From contig JAPWFG010000015.1 of the NCBI GenBank assembly GCA_028015205.1, positions 3,720,001 through 3,784,000 of the forward strand: a DNA stretch of 64,000 nucleotides, read 5' to 3'. The first letter of the stretch is position 1, and every line of letters starts with the position of its first letter. Below the pieces are notes generated by a model that saw only the letters and a list, made by a program, of their open reading frames with translations, was not told the DNA's origin and searched no databases. Positions 33,301 to 45,084 of this stretch are shown here, piece by piece. The stretch comes from Mytilisepta virgata. Taxonomy: Eukaryota > Mollusca > Bivalvia > Mytilida > Mytilidae. Position numbers and translations under genes: made by a program.

Positions 33301-35419
33301 GGAGAAAAATGCTGATGTCTCTCAGTGTGATGAAGATGGACGGACACCATTGTATAAAGCTTGTAGAGGAGGACATACAGATACAGTCAAACTGTTAATG
33401 GAGAACAATGCTGATGTCTCTCAGTGTGATATATATGGACAGTCACCATTGTATACAGCTTGTGAGGGAGGACATACAGATACAGTAAAACTGTTGCTTG
33501 AGAACAAGGCTGGCATCTTACAGTATAGCAAACAAAAGCGATCACCATTATATATTGCCTGCAAGAAAGGATATTTTAATACGGTTAAAATTCTTTTGGA
33601 AAATAAGGCAGATATTTCTCAATGTGATGATGAGGGAAGGTCGCCTTTATTTATCTGCTGTTTTGGAAATTGCAATTTTTCTCTTTTCCGGCCTAATGCG
33701 AGCAGTGACAAGACTGTAAAAATATTACTTGAATACAAAGCAGATATAAACCAATGTAACAATACAGGCCAGACTCCAGTGCATAAATGCTGTGAGTACG
33801 GTAATGTAGAAATATTGAAATTATTGCTTGAAAACAATGCTGATGTCTCTCTGTGTGATGAAGATGGAAAGTCACCATTGTATATAGCTTGTAAAAGAGG
33901 ATATACAGATATAGCAAAACTGTTACTTGAGAACAATGCTAATGTCTCTCAGTATGATAAATATGGAGAGTCACCATTGTATATAGCTTGTAAAGGAGGA
34001 CATACGGATGTAGTGAAACTGTTACTTGAGAACAATGGTGATGTCTCTCAGTGTGATAAATATGGAAAGTCACCATTGTATATAGCTTGTGAGGGAGGAC
34101 ATACAGATATAGTGAAATTGTTATTTGAAAACAATTCTGATGTCTCTCAGTATGATAAATATGGAGAGTCACTTTTGTATATAGCTTGTAAAGGAGGACA
34201 TTCATATATAGCAAAACTGTTACTGGAGAACGATGCTTATGTCTCTCAGTGTAATAAAGATGGACAGTCCGCATTGTATATAGCTTGTAAAGGAGGACAT
34301 ACGGATGTAGTGAAACTGTTACTTGAGAACAATGCTAATGTCTCTCTGTGTGAAAAAGATGGAAAGTCACCATTGTATATAGCTTGTGAAAAAGGACATA
34401 CAGATATAGCAAAACTGTTACTGGAGAACAATGCTGATGTCTCTCAGTGTAATAAAGATGGACAGTCCCCATTGTATATAGCTTGTAAAGGAGGACATAC
34501 GGGTGCAGTGAAACTGTTACTTGAGAACAATGCTAATGTCTCTCAGTGTGAAAAAGATGGAAAGTCACTATTGTATATAGCTTGTGAAAGAGGACATACA
34601 GATATAGCAAAACTGTTACTGGAGAACAATGCTAATGTCTCTCTGTGTGATGAAGATGGAAAGACACCATTGTATATAGCTTGTAAAGGAGGATATACAG
34701 ATACAGTTAAACTGTTACTTGAGAACAATGCTAATGTCTCTCTGTGTGATGAAGATGGAAAGTCACCATTGTATATAGCTTGTGAAAAAGGACATACAGA
34801 TACAGTAAAACTGTTACTGGAGAACAATGGTGATGTCTCTCAGTGTAATAAAGATGGACAGTCCCCATTGTATATAGCTTGTGAAAAAGGACATACAGAT
34901 ACAGTAAAACTGTTACTGGAGAACAATGGTGACATCTTACAGTATGATAAACAAAAGCGATCGCCATTATATATTGCCTGCAGGGAAGGATATTTTGATA
35001 CTGTTAAAATTCTTTTAGAAAATAAGGCAGACATTTCTCAATGTGATGATGCGGGAAGGTCGCCTTTATTTATCAGCATTTCCGGAAAGAGCAAAGATTT
35101 TTTTTTCCATCATTATTTTATGATCGTCAAATTTTATGGGTGTACAGAAATGCCCAATTTTAGCTGTGAAAAGATTGTAAAAATATTACTTGAATACAAA
35201 GCAGATATAAACCAGTGTAACAATAGTGGTCAGACTCCAGTGCATGCATGCTGTGAGGACGGTAATGTAGAAATATTGAAATTATTGCTTGAAAACAATG
35301 CTGATGTAAATAAACCGGATAACAACGGTCATACACCGATTGATCTAGCTAAGTTATATAAGCATGATGGCATATTGAAGCTTATTGAAGAAAATGCTGA
35401 TCAGTATGCTGTTCTTTGA
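30315..35419 (+). CDS. Gene A last exon: nSTAND3-type NTPase and about 37 ankyrin repeats
   Basis: One 5,105-nt exon after acceptor TTTGCAG, stop TGA at 35417-35419. The first residues, DQIEEDIQEWKKEGQKFVVTRA, lead into a P-loop NTPase: Walker A GSSGSGKSS (30431-30457), Walker B KQVFVIDD, then TKIIVSCRLHIFRD, a sensor-type Arg segment. The order fits the family known as nSTAND3. A helical region (about 30780-31650) links to an ankyrin array from about 31658 to 35400: about 37 repeats of 33 residues (consensus SPLYIACKGGHTDTVKLLLE, then NNADVSQCDEDG). Repeats 21 and 35 carry 11- and 25-residue insertions. With the upstream exons the protein has at least 2,073 residues and no membrane segment. 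STAND NTPases act as ligand-triggered oligomerising switches; here ankyrin repeats would be the sensor, HEPN and Ig the output side (inference). Many minus-strand ORFs over the array are shadows. Confidence 0.9.
31658..35400 (+). repeat. Coding minisatellite of 99-bp ankyrin units, with a 1,419-bp super-repeat
   Basis: The units are highly similar at the DNA level (CACCATTGTATATAGCTTGT, AAACTGTTACTGGAGAACAA recur). The segment starting CATCTTACAGTATAGCAAAC at 33512 recurs at 34931; the 1,419-bp spacing equals fourteen 99-bp units plus 33 bp for the insertion in repeat 21. The four-repeat module (repeats 19-22 and 33-36) is the clearest trace of this larger duplication. Confidence 0.9.
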
Positions 35420-36513
35420 ATATTGAAGTTTTCAACAATTAAACAATGTATTTTAAATCTATGAGTAACATTCAGGTAAACAAAAAAAAATATTTTGCAG
35501 AAATTTTCTGATGAAAGAAATGTAGTAGTAATTTGAATGGTCACTACTTCTATTTTGTAAAAAAAAAAATGAAAATTATTATTGTAAGTTTTTTTCTGCC
35601 ACCAGTTATTTTGTATGTAATACCAATGTCAATACAGAATAACAAGTTATAACAATCATGTGAAGTGTCTAAATAAAAGATTTAGATTTGTTTGAAGAAG
35701 TGTGTATCCAGAATAGAATATTTTCTACTTCTCTGTTATGAATGAAAATGAAACTGATTAATATAAGTTGTTCTGTAACCAGTTTTTTCTAGTATGTCAA
35801 TTGAAAAATTTCAATACAAAATTACAACCTGTAAAAACTTATAGAAAGTGTTTGTATCTAAATACAGTTTTGTTTGATTGCTAAATTGGTGTTAGTTGCA
35901 GATACAATATAAAAAATATATCAAAAAATGTTCAGAATAAAAGATAATTTATAGACTTAAAGTACTTATGCTACATGTACATACTTATTTAAGCCAAAAT
36001 ATTTAATGTCTGCATTTTCCCTTTCAATGCTACAATTGATATTAAATATTGTGTATTTGCTTTTTTCAAATAGGTTTTAGAATGTAGTTCTCGAAATAGA
36101 AAACTATTCACAATTATGAAATATTAACAAATATATGATATGAAACTGAATTATTATACTTTTATTTATTTACAAAAGTCATAATAATAGTTTAATTTTT
36201 ACTTCAATATAGCTTTTATATAATGAATGTGACAAATCTTGTGTGTTTTATAATAATATATATAGTTGTTGATTGAAATGTTGAGAAGCAATTTATTTCA
36301 TGGATTAGTTTTGTACTTTTAATTTCTATGAAATGTAGAATATTTCAATGTAAAAAAATATTATATCATATATATTATTATAATTGTAATTGCTAAGATG
36401 ATTTGAAAACTAACCTATTTTTCAAGTATTTAAAGTTTTTGTGTGCTTATAAAACTTTTGAGATGATTTGAAAATTATATTTTTTTGAGGTTTATAATTC
36501 AAGTAACAAAAGG
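35420..36513 (+). other. 3' UTR and downstream sequence of gene A
   Basis: AT-rich with no ORF of interest. AATAAA at 35672-35677 (and another-type AATAAA near 35937) are candidate polyadenylation signals. The paragraph-like similarity of 35500-35700 and 35700-35900 (GAAGTGT.TCTAAAT, TTGTTTGA) suggests an old local duplication. Confidence 0.5.
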
Positions 36514-37576
36514 TTTTTATACGACCGCAAAAATTTTTGCGGTCGTATATTGGTATGTCGTTGGCGTCGTCGTCTTCGTCCTCCGGCGTCGTTGTCATCC
36601 GAAGACATTTGATTTCCGCACTACAAATTTAGTAAAAGTTAATAGAAATCTATGAAATTTAAACCCAAGGTTTATGACCACAAAAGGAAGGTTGGGATTG
36701 ATTTTGGGAGTTTTGGTCCCAACAGTTTAATAAAATTTTAGGTTCCAAAAAAGGGCCCAATAAGCATTTTTCTTGTTTCCTTATTATCTTGGTGTAAGGG
36801 AGGTAATCCAAACACATTTAAAGTAAAATGTTGTGTATGATTCAATTACCTCCATCACACTGCTTGCAAATTATGTATAAAGAAATGTAGAATGTCTTGG
36901 GGTGATTTATAGCTGCCAGTTTATTTTTAGAAGTTACTATTAATTAATATTAATTTTGTCCATATGTTATTTTCTATTTTAAGACTTGTATGATATATTT
37001 AAATGGGTAATTATGTTTTCAAACTCCATGAGAAATTTGAATAGGGATTATGACCATATCTTGAGGGAAAGAATTTTTTTTTGGAAAAAGGGAAAGAGAG
37101 GGGGGGAGGGGGTAAATAAGAAATTGTGGGGGGGGGCAATTTTTTCTCATTTCAGATTTCAGAAATTAAAAAGAAAATGTCTTCAAATTTTTATTTTGAA
37201 AAACAAACGGTGGGGAGGGGGGGGTACAATTATTTTTTTTTGGGAGGGGGGGTCAGTACGCAACAGCATAGTGTATTGCAAAAAAGCAAAAAAAGGGGTT
37301 AAATTTTATTTTTTGGGGGGGTGGGAGGGGTCAATTCGCAACAGCATATTGTATTGCACAAAAAGCAAAAAATTGAATATAAATTGAAATCATATGTCCA
37401 ATTCTAAGTTCTTTGACTACAGTTATTCTGTGTCGGAAACCTATTATGTGTCAAATATTTAATTACAATCCAAATTCAGACCTGTATCAAGCGTGAATAT
37501 TGTGTCCATTTTTGCCCCAACTGTTCAGGGTTGGACCTCTGCGGTCGTATCCAGCTGCGCTCAGCGAAGCAATTTA
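36514..37576 (+). mobile_element. Palindrome-ended non-autonomous element, copy 3 (1,063 bp)
   Basis: Shares the start TTTTTATACGACCGC with its palindrome and the end CTGCGGTCGTATCCAGCTGC...AATTTA with the copies at 4202 and 13347, but is shorter and more diverged, and lacks the 261-bp array. Poly-G tracts at about 37120-37135, 37210-37260 and 37315-37330. Confidence 0.75.
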
Positions 37577-37623
37577 TTTTATGAATATAACATTCCTTTG
37601 TGGATTGTTTTACTTAATATAAC

Positions 37624-37662
<39 letters not shown>

Positions 37663-37691
37663 CGTCTGTCAGTCCGTCAGTCCTGTTTCTT

Positions 37692-38165
37692 GCCATCGCA
37701 ACTCCTCTCAAACCACACAACAGAATTTCACAAGACCTTTTTCGATAATAAGGACATACTATGTAGTTGTGCATATCGACAGGAAATTGCGATTCAATTT
37801 TTTTCTAGGAGTTACACCCCTTTGAACTTATTTACTTTAATGTACTACTGCAACAGTTTGTCATCGCAACTCCTCTGAAACCACACAACAGAATTTCATG
37901 AAACCTTTTCAGATAATAAGGACATACTATGTAGATGTGCATATCGACAGGAAATTGCGATTCAAATTTTTTTCTAGGAGTTACGCCCCTTTGAACTTAT
38001 TTACTTTAATGTACTACTGCAACAGTTTGTCATCGCAACTCCTCTCAAACCACACAACAGAATTTCATGAAACCTTTTCAGATAATAAGGAAATACTACG
38101 TAGATGTGCATATCGACAGGAAATTACGATCCAATTTTTTCCAGGAGTTACGTCCCTTTGAACTT
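37692..38165 (+). repeat. Three tandem units of about 169 bp
   Basis: Units start at CATCGCAACTCCTCTCAAAC (about 37693, 37862, 38031) and share GGACATACTATGTAG, CATATCGACAGGAAATT and AGGAGTTAC. Upstream the CCGTCCGTCCGTCTGTCAGT motif suggests this is the body of a dispersed repeat. No gene. Confidence 0.85.
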
Positions 38166-38754
38166 ATTTGCCTCACTATACTATTACTGTTGACTCCTCT
38201 TGCTTGGAATTTAAATTTCCTAACATGCTGCCATTCAAATTAGGATAAATATGTGAAGGTAAGCATTTGATTGTTTTCATTTTACTTGTGAAATGAGATT
38301 TTGTTTCTCCAGTGACAATATGAAAACGTGGGGTATGTGAGCGTGCTCACAAAGGTTCTTTAATTGCATCATTTATCGTAAAATGTAGAGATTGATATTT
38401 ACATGTTTTTTTTCCTTTTTGCTTCAATACAAAGAGCAAGAAAAGTGTTTTGTGCTTTGAGGAAAATATCTTATTATAAATATTGTTCTCAATTTGTGTG
38501 AAGATTGGATTCTTTCTTGCACAATAATGTAGCACAGTTATTTCTATAATAAAAATTCGTATTCATAACACAAAGTTCTAAAACAGCCTTATAGCTGGAC
38601 CTGTTCCCACTGTCATAACCTTTCATGTGCCTCCATCGATTTGTGACTTCCACCGGATTTACTTTGTTGAACTTCATGATGGGTGCTTACCCTTCTGGAG
38701 CACCTGGGTTCACTCATGGTTTTTATAGGAGTTCGTGTTGTTCATTGTTTTTAG

Positions 38755-40812
38755 TTTTCTGGTCATGCCCCACCCCCTTAAATGATAAAATACTTAATAT
38801 TTTGAAAACCATTGTGATCCCCACCCTATAACCATATATATTATTACTCCTTATGATAAGACAAATCATTTGGTACCATAGGGGGGTCTGAGGGGGGTCA
38901 TGCCCCACCCCCTCAAATGATAAAATACTAAATATTCTGAAAACCATTGAGATCCCAACCCAATAGTGTTCTTCTTCCTCTTCTAATCAAATTTTTTGTC
39001 CGGAACATAACTTTTTTGTTTCTTGAGCTAGCCTCATGATATTTGGAAGGTATATGCATCAGGTCAAGGCGGAGTGCAGAGTACCACATTTGGGTCCCTG
39101 GGGGTCAGTCCCCACCCCCTAGCCTACATTATCTTGGAAAGGGTTGAAATCCCCACCCTTAAACCATATATTTTATTATTCATGATAACAAGACAAGTTG
39201 AATGCAGTATACATCTGAGCCCCGGGGGTCATCCCCTACCCCTCAAGACCAGAAACCTTAATTTATCTTAAAAATGGTTGAAATCCCCACCCCTAAACCA
39301 TATATTGTACTACTCATGGTTACAAGACGAGTTGAATGCAATATGCATCTTAGCCCTGGGGGTCATCCCCACCCCCTCAAAATCAGAAACCTTATTTTAT
39401 CTTAAAAATGGTTGGAATCCCCACCCCTAAACCATATATTGTACTACTCATGGTTACAAGACCAGTTGTATGCAATATACATCTTAGCCTTGGGGGTCAT
39501 CCCCACCCCCACAAAATCAGAAACCTTATTTTATCTTAAAAATGGTTGGAATCCCCACCCCTAAACCATATATTGTACTACTCATGGTTACAAGACGAGT
39601 TGAATGCAATATACATCGTCATGCCCCACCCCCTCAAACGATAAAATACTAAATATTCTGAAAACCATTGAGATCCCCACCCTATAACCATATATATTAT
39701 TACTCCTTATGATAAGACAAATCATTTGGTACCATAGGGGGGTCTGAGGGGGGTCATGCCCCACCCCCTCAAATGATAAAATACTAAATATTCTGAAAAC
39801 CATTGAGATCCCCACCCTATAGCCATATATATTATTACTCCTTATGAAAAGACGAATCATTTGGTACCATAGGGGGGTCTGAGGGGGGTCATGCCCCACC
39901 CCTTCAAATGATAAAATACTAAATATTCTGAAAACCATTGAGATCCCCAACCAATAACCATATATATTATTACTCTTTATGATAATACGAATCATTTGGT
40001 ACCATAGGGGGTCTGAGGGGGGGTCATGCCCCACCCCCTCAAATGACAAAATACTTATTATTCTGAAAACCATTGAGATCCCCACCCTATAACCATATAT
40101 ATTATTACTCCTTATGATAAGACGAATCATTTGGTACTATAGGGGGTCTGAGGGGGGGGGGGGGTCATGCCCCACCCCCTTAAATGACAAAATACTTATT
40201 ATTCTGAAAACCATTGAGATCCCCACCCTATAACCATATAAATTATTACTCCTTATGATAAGACGAATCATTTGGTACCATAGGGGGTCTGAGGGTGGGT
40301 CATGCCCCACCCCCTTAAATGATAAAATACTTAATATTTTGAAAACCATTGTGATCCCCACCCTATAACCATATATATTATTACTCCTTATGATAAGACA
40401 AATCATTTGGTACCATAGGGGGGTCTGAGGGGGGTCATGCCCCACCCCCTCAAATGATAAAATACTAAATATTCTGAAAACCATTGAGATCCCAACCCAA
40501 TAGTGTTCTTCTTCCTCTTCTAATCAAATTTTTTGTCCGGAACATAACTTTTTTGTTTCTTGAGCTAGCCTCATGATATTTGGAAGGTATATGCATCAGG
40601 TCAAGGCGGAGTGCAGAGTACCACATTTGGGTCCCTGGGGGTCAGTCCCCACCCCTAGCCTACATTATTTTGGAAAGGGTTGAAATCCCCACCCTTAAAC
40701 CATATACTTTATTATTCATGATAACAAGACAAGTTGAATGCAGTATACATCTGAGCCCCAGGAGTCATCCCCTACCCCTCAAGACCAGAAACCTTAATTT
40801 ATCTTAAAAATG
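38755..40812 (+). repeat. Complex tandem array with a duplicated 510-bp segment at its ends
   Basis: Two unit types alternate in blocks. Type 1 (about 125-135 bp) carries GTCATGCCCCACCCCCT and CATTTGGTACCATAGGGG, copies about 39610-40300. Type 2 (about 124 bp) carries TCTTAAAAATGGTTG and CCCCACCCCTAAACCATAT, copies about 39140-39600. The flanking segment 38763-39274 recurs nearly unchanged at 40298-40812. Minus-strand ORFs through type 1 are repeat artefacts. Confidence 0.85.
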
Positions 40813-40814
40813 GT

Positions 40815-42329
40815 TCAGATCCCTTCCCCAAAACTATATATTACCTTATTCATTCCTTGTTGAAGCACATATCTGTAGGTAACTACATGTATTATGTACC
40901 ATAGCTCTTAATTTGCCACCTTGATGATCCCTAAAAAATGTTAAAAAAAACTATGGGTATGGAAGGGGAGACATCAGTTTTAGCGTGCTAAAACAGTCCA
41001 GCATGCTGGACTCCTGTGACAACAGTACCTCTAGTTATAATTGTGCAAAGAGATATTTTTACAATTATCAAGTAAACAAATTATCTGTGTATCATTAAAT
41101 TTTATACCATATATAAATTTTTATAATAAACTTTATAAATATTATTTTGTCATTATATTGAAAAATAATTTTGTTAGGACTCCTTTGAGGCATGAAGCAT
41201 GAAGGATACAGAAATCTTCAGTTCCTAAAACAGAACCCTATAATATTTTTTATAAAAAATAATATTTTATTGCTTTCAAGTTTTCGGATTGATTCTAAAT
41301 AAGCATAGGGTCACTAAACAGACACTATGTTTTTATTAAAATGCTCTAGCTACAAGCAAGCTGTCTTAACAATTTGAAGTACAACCCAATTAGCTATATG
41401 TTCCTACTACCTTCAGACATAAGGCACATGATTAGAGCACACATTAGGGCATTTTTGGTCTCACCTATGACGGGAAGAAGAAGGATATGTATAGTTTATT
41501 GCAGTGGCGACGGCGTTAACAAAATCATCTAAGCAACTGTATCATCCATGGTAACAAAATGACGTGTAGTTGTTGCGTATGAGCTGTATGAGCTCAACAT
41601 CTCCGTCTAGCGTTGTTATCTCAGCTTAATATCATATTCACCTTCTAGATTAAAGATTAAAGTTTTTCGATAAGGTGTATTTTTCAGTAACTGTACATGT
41701 TAGGTCATATATGTTGTATACACACTTGTTGCAAGGTCTTAGTTGTGTATGTGCATACAATAGTTCAACTGTTGAGTATATTCCTTGCAATGTTTTCATA
41801 TCAACTGACTTTTTAAAAGCAGTGATATATGGTTTACATATATCATCTGATATTTACAAAAAATATAAACTTAAATCGACAAAATATGCACACATTGTGA
41901 ATTAGATTGGTATTAAAAAAATTGTATTACTCCTCAGTCAACACTGCTAATTGTGGACTCAAAGTCCCCATGTTTATCACAAGCTCAGTTACTAGTATTT
42001 TGATAATAGCCCAACATTGATACTTTAAAAAACTGCATCGTCACCTAGATTTTACCTGTCCACCTTGAGCAGGACAGAAATTGGAGCAGTAAACTAGGTT
42101 TCCCATAGTGTCCTTTGTTATTATAATTAAACTTAGTACGTCTGTTGGTCCAAATTAGTTCGCAGTCTGAGACATCGAACAAACTGCTGAAAGAGGACAA
42201 CAATATCTGCCAAGTCTGGTGCAAATTGTCTCAGTGGTTTCATACAAGAAGAAACACAATTTTAAAAGAGGACAATCTAATTGGATAAGAGATTTACAAT
42301 TCACCCCAGTGAGCGTGAAATTTAGGATT
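40815..42329. other. Intergenic, no gene seen
   Basis: AT-rich, no recognisable coding. A partial repeat of the family at 27044-29025 seems present about 42035-42290 (GTCACCTAGATTTTACC, CATAGTGTCC, CAGTGGTTTCATACAAGAAGA). Confidence 0.45.
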
Positions 42330-42665
42330 CTACAGATACACCAAAATCCGCTTCATATTTGGATTTGTTTCTTGAAATAGACTATGAGGGACATTTGAAG
42401 ACAAAACTTTATGACAAACGTGATGACTTCAACTTTCCTATTGTTAATTTTCCCTTCTACAGTAGCAATATACCAGCATCGCCTGCTTATGGCGTCTACG
42501 TTTCTCAGCTTATCCGGTATGCGTGAGTTACCCTGACTTTCGACAAAGAGGATTACTCTTATCACACAAGCTTCGTAGCCCGTGTTTTATCAGGGATAAG
42601 TTGATGTCATCAATGCTGACGTAATTAATGTGATGACAAAGGTCACATCCCCTATGGACCTGGCA
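42330..42665 (+). pseudogene. Reverse-transcriptase fragment, copy 2
   Basis: Translates in broken frames to a segment with TPKSASYLDLFL, KTKLYDKRDDFNFPIVNFPF and NIPASPAYGVYVSQLIRYA, the same family as at 46120-46850. Stops (for example TAG after CTTGAAA at about 42378) and frameshifts kill it. The opposite-strand ORFs here are shadows. Confidence 0.65.
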
Positions 42666-42956
42666 AGATAACAGGGACCTGATGGTAAAGTAAAGCTTAT
42701 TAAGGGAAAATTGTAAAGATTTGCACATAATCATTTTGTTTGAAGAAGTATGTATCCAAATATAATGTTACTTACTAGTACCTTTCTTTTTTTAAATGAA
42801 AATGAATATTATTTTATTAAATTTGTTCTGTAACGACGCATTTTCTGTGTAAAAGGCAAATGTTATTACAATGTGATCAAATTCAGTTTTGTTGGCTTTT
42901 GTCGGTGTTAGTTACTATGAGTGGCCGTTCATGTCATTTGCGGGATATTCTATAGC

Positions 42957-43275
42957 GTTAGTGAAAATAACGCGTTATTTTACTAAACTATCGCGTTACC
43001 TTTAAACACTAACGCGTTATTTCTCCATTTTATCGCGTTACTTTCTTAAACTAACGCGTTATTACACAAAACTATCGCGATATTTAATTTTTGCTATTTA
43101 TTTGAAATATAATCAAACTAACGCTTTAATTTTCATAAATAACGCGATATTTATTTTTTGACAGTATAGTAAAAAGTAACGCGTTATTTTGTAAAATAAT
43201 CGCGTTACTTTGTTAAACTAACGCGTAATTTTGTAAAACTATCGCGTTACTTTGTTAAACTAACGCGTTATTTCT
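42957..43275. repeat. CGCG-rich minisatellite
   Basis: About 15 units of 20-22 bp alternate between AACGCGTTATTT and ATCGCGTTACTT types, each centred on a CGCG palindrome (ACGCGT or TCGCGA). It is a striking concentration of CpG in an AT-rich region. Spacers are short A/T runs such as TTGTTAAACT. Confidence 0.9.
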
Positions 43276-43779
43276 ACATATGTCTTGCATTTTTCGAATG
43301 ATATAAAATGTAGGCAAAATAATGTCCACAAAGTAGAATATTCATAACTGTTGTTATTTAGTCTCCCAAACGAAGTTTAGAGACTTCTTGTTTTGACGTG
43401 TTTCTTCTCATTATTATTTTTGTATTTATTCCTCCTTTCATAGAAACTTTGAACTTGTGCAGGCCATAGCTCGGATACTGTATCGAGGATTTCCATGATC
43501 TTCACAGGATGATAGTCCTCTATGTGGAAGTTAACCGAACGTTTTGAAATTCAAAGGGGTACAGGGGGCTTTTCCTGCCCCCTAAAATTGCCTACAATTC
43601 ACATTTATAAATGTAACTTTGAAATGGTTGAGATCTCCATCTTATAACTAGATATATTATTAATACTTATGGGAAGATTTCCTTGCACAGTAGCTTATGG
43701 GGAAATTCGTTTAGGAGAATTAGTGTTCGTATCCCAACAAATGTACTACTTGTTTACTGATATCATCCAGATTTGTTTT

Positions 43780-44942
43780 AGCTCACCTGTCCTGAAAGGA
43801 CATGTGAGCTTTTGCCATCACTTGGCGTCCGTTGTGCGTCCGTCTGTAAATTTTTACATTTTCATCTTCTTCTCTGAAACCCCTAGACCTATTGAACTAA
43901 AACTTGGCCTGAAGCTTCTATGGAAGGTCCTTTACAAAGTTGGCATACATTATCCCGGTCCGTGAAACAAAATGGCCGCCATTAGCATTTACATGTTCTA
44001 ATTGGTCCAAATTTAAAACTTCTCCTCTGAAGCTGTAAAGCCAAATGAACTGATTTTTGGTATGGAGCATCTATGGAAGGTCCTTTACAACTTTTGCATA
44101 AATCATCTTGGTCCCTCCAACAAAATGGCCGCCATGAACATTTACATTTTCTGATTGGTCGAAATTTAAAACGTCTTCTGCTCTGAAATTGTAAAGCCAA
44201 ATGAACTGATTTTTGGTATGGAGCATCTATGGAAGGTCCTTTGTAAAATTTACATAAATCATCCCGGTCCGTGAATCAAAATGGCCGCCATGACCATTAA
44301 CATGTTCTGATTGGTCGAAATTTAAAACTCCTCCTCATAAACCGTAAAGCCAAATGAACTGATTTTTTGGTATGGAGCAGCTATGGAAGTTCCTTCACAA
44401 AGTTTCCATAAATCATCTTGGTCCCTGAAACAAAATGGACGCCATTAGCATTTACTTGTTCTGATTGGTCCAAATTTAAATATTCTTCTCCTCTGAAACC
44501 GTAAAGCCAAATGAAGCATCTATGGAAGGTCCTTTACAAAATTTGCATAAATCATCCCGGTCCATGAAACAAAATAGCCGCCATGAGCATTATATGTTCG
44601 AATTGGTTGAAATTTAAAACTTCTTCTCCTCTGAAACCGTAAAACCAAATGAACCAAAGTTTGGTATGGAGCTTCTATGAAAGGTCCTTTACAAACTTTG
44701 CATAAATTATCATAGTCTGTGAAACAAAATGGCCACCAGAAGCCTTTATATGTTCTCATTGGTCAAATTTTTAAACTCTTCTCCCCTGAAACCGTTTGGC
44801 CAAATGAACTTATACTTGCTATGAAGCATCTATGGAAGGTCATTTACAAAGTTTCCAGAAATCAATCTAGTCCGTGAAATCAAATAAAAAGTTTGTGACT
44901 CCCAGGTAAGCGATACAGGCTCAGCCCTCTGAGCCCCTTGTT
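43780..44942 (+). mobile_element. Hairpin-ended 'GCTCACC' repeat with about 170-bp internal units
   Basis: Starts AGCTCACCTGTCC..GGACATGTGAGCT, ends AAGCGATACAGGCTCAGCCCTCTGAGCC. About six units share ATGGAAGGTCCTTTACAAA and CAAAATGGCCGCCAT. No gene; the ORFs inside follow the units. Confidence 0.75.
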
Positions 44943-45084
44943 TACTTTAAAATATATTTAATGTCAGCATTTTTCATGACTGTTGAAATAAATGTCTATT
45001 TTATCATTTATGTTGCTACTTCAAATTTTGTTCAGCAATATACGTTATGAATTTGTATTTTAATTAAATTTTCACCTGATTTTT

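Noticed and set aside
31926..35034. Series of minus-strand ORFs (…MVTVHLYHTERHQHCSPVTV…) across the ankyrin array
   Set aside because: They are the antisense of the 99-bp coding repeat; the unit length is a multiple of three, so an open antisense frame repeats automatically.
39588..40484. Minus-strand ORFs with repeated SILSFEGVGHDPP
   Set aside because: Created by the tandem array of about 130-bp units; no independent coding evidence.
37692..40812. Regular repeats considered as a CRISPR array
   Set aside because: Units are tandem without unique spacers, and the window is clearly eukaryotic.
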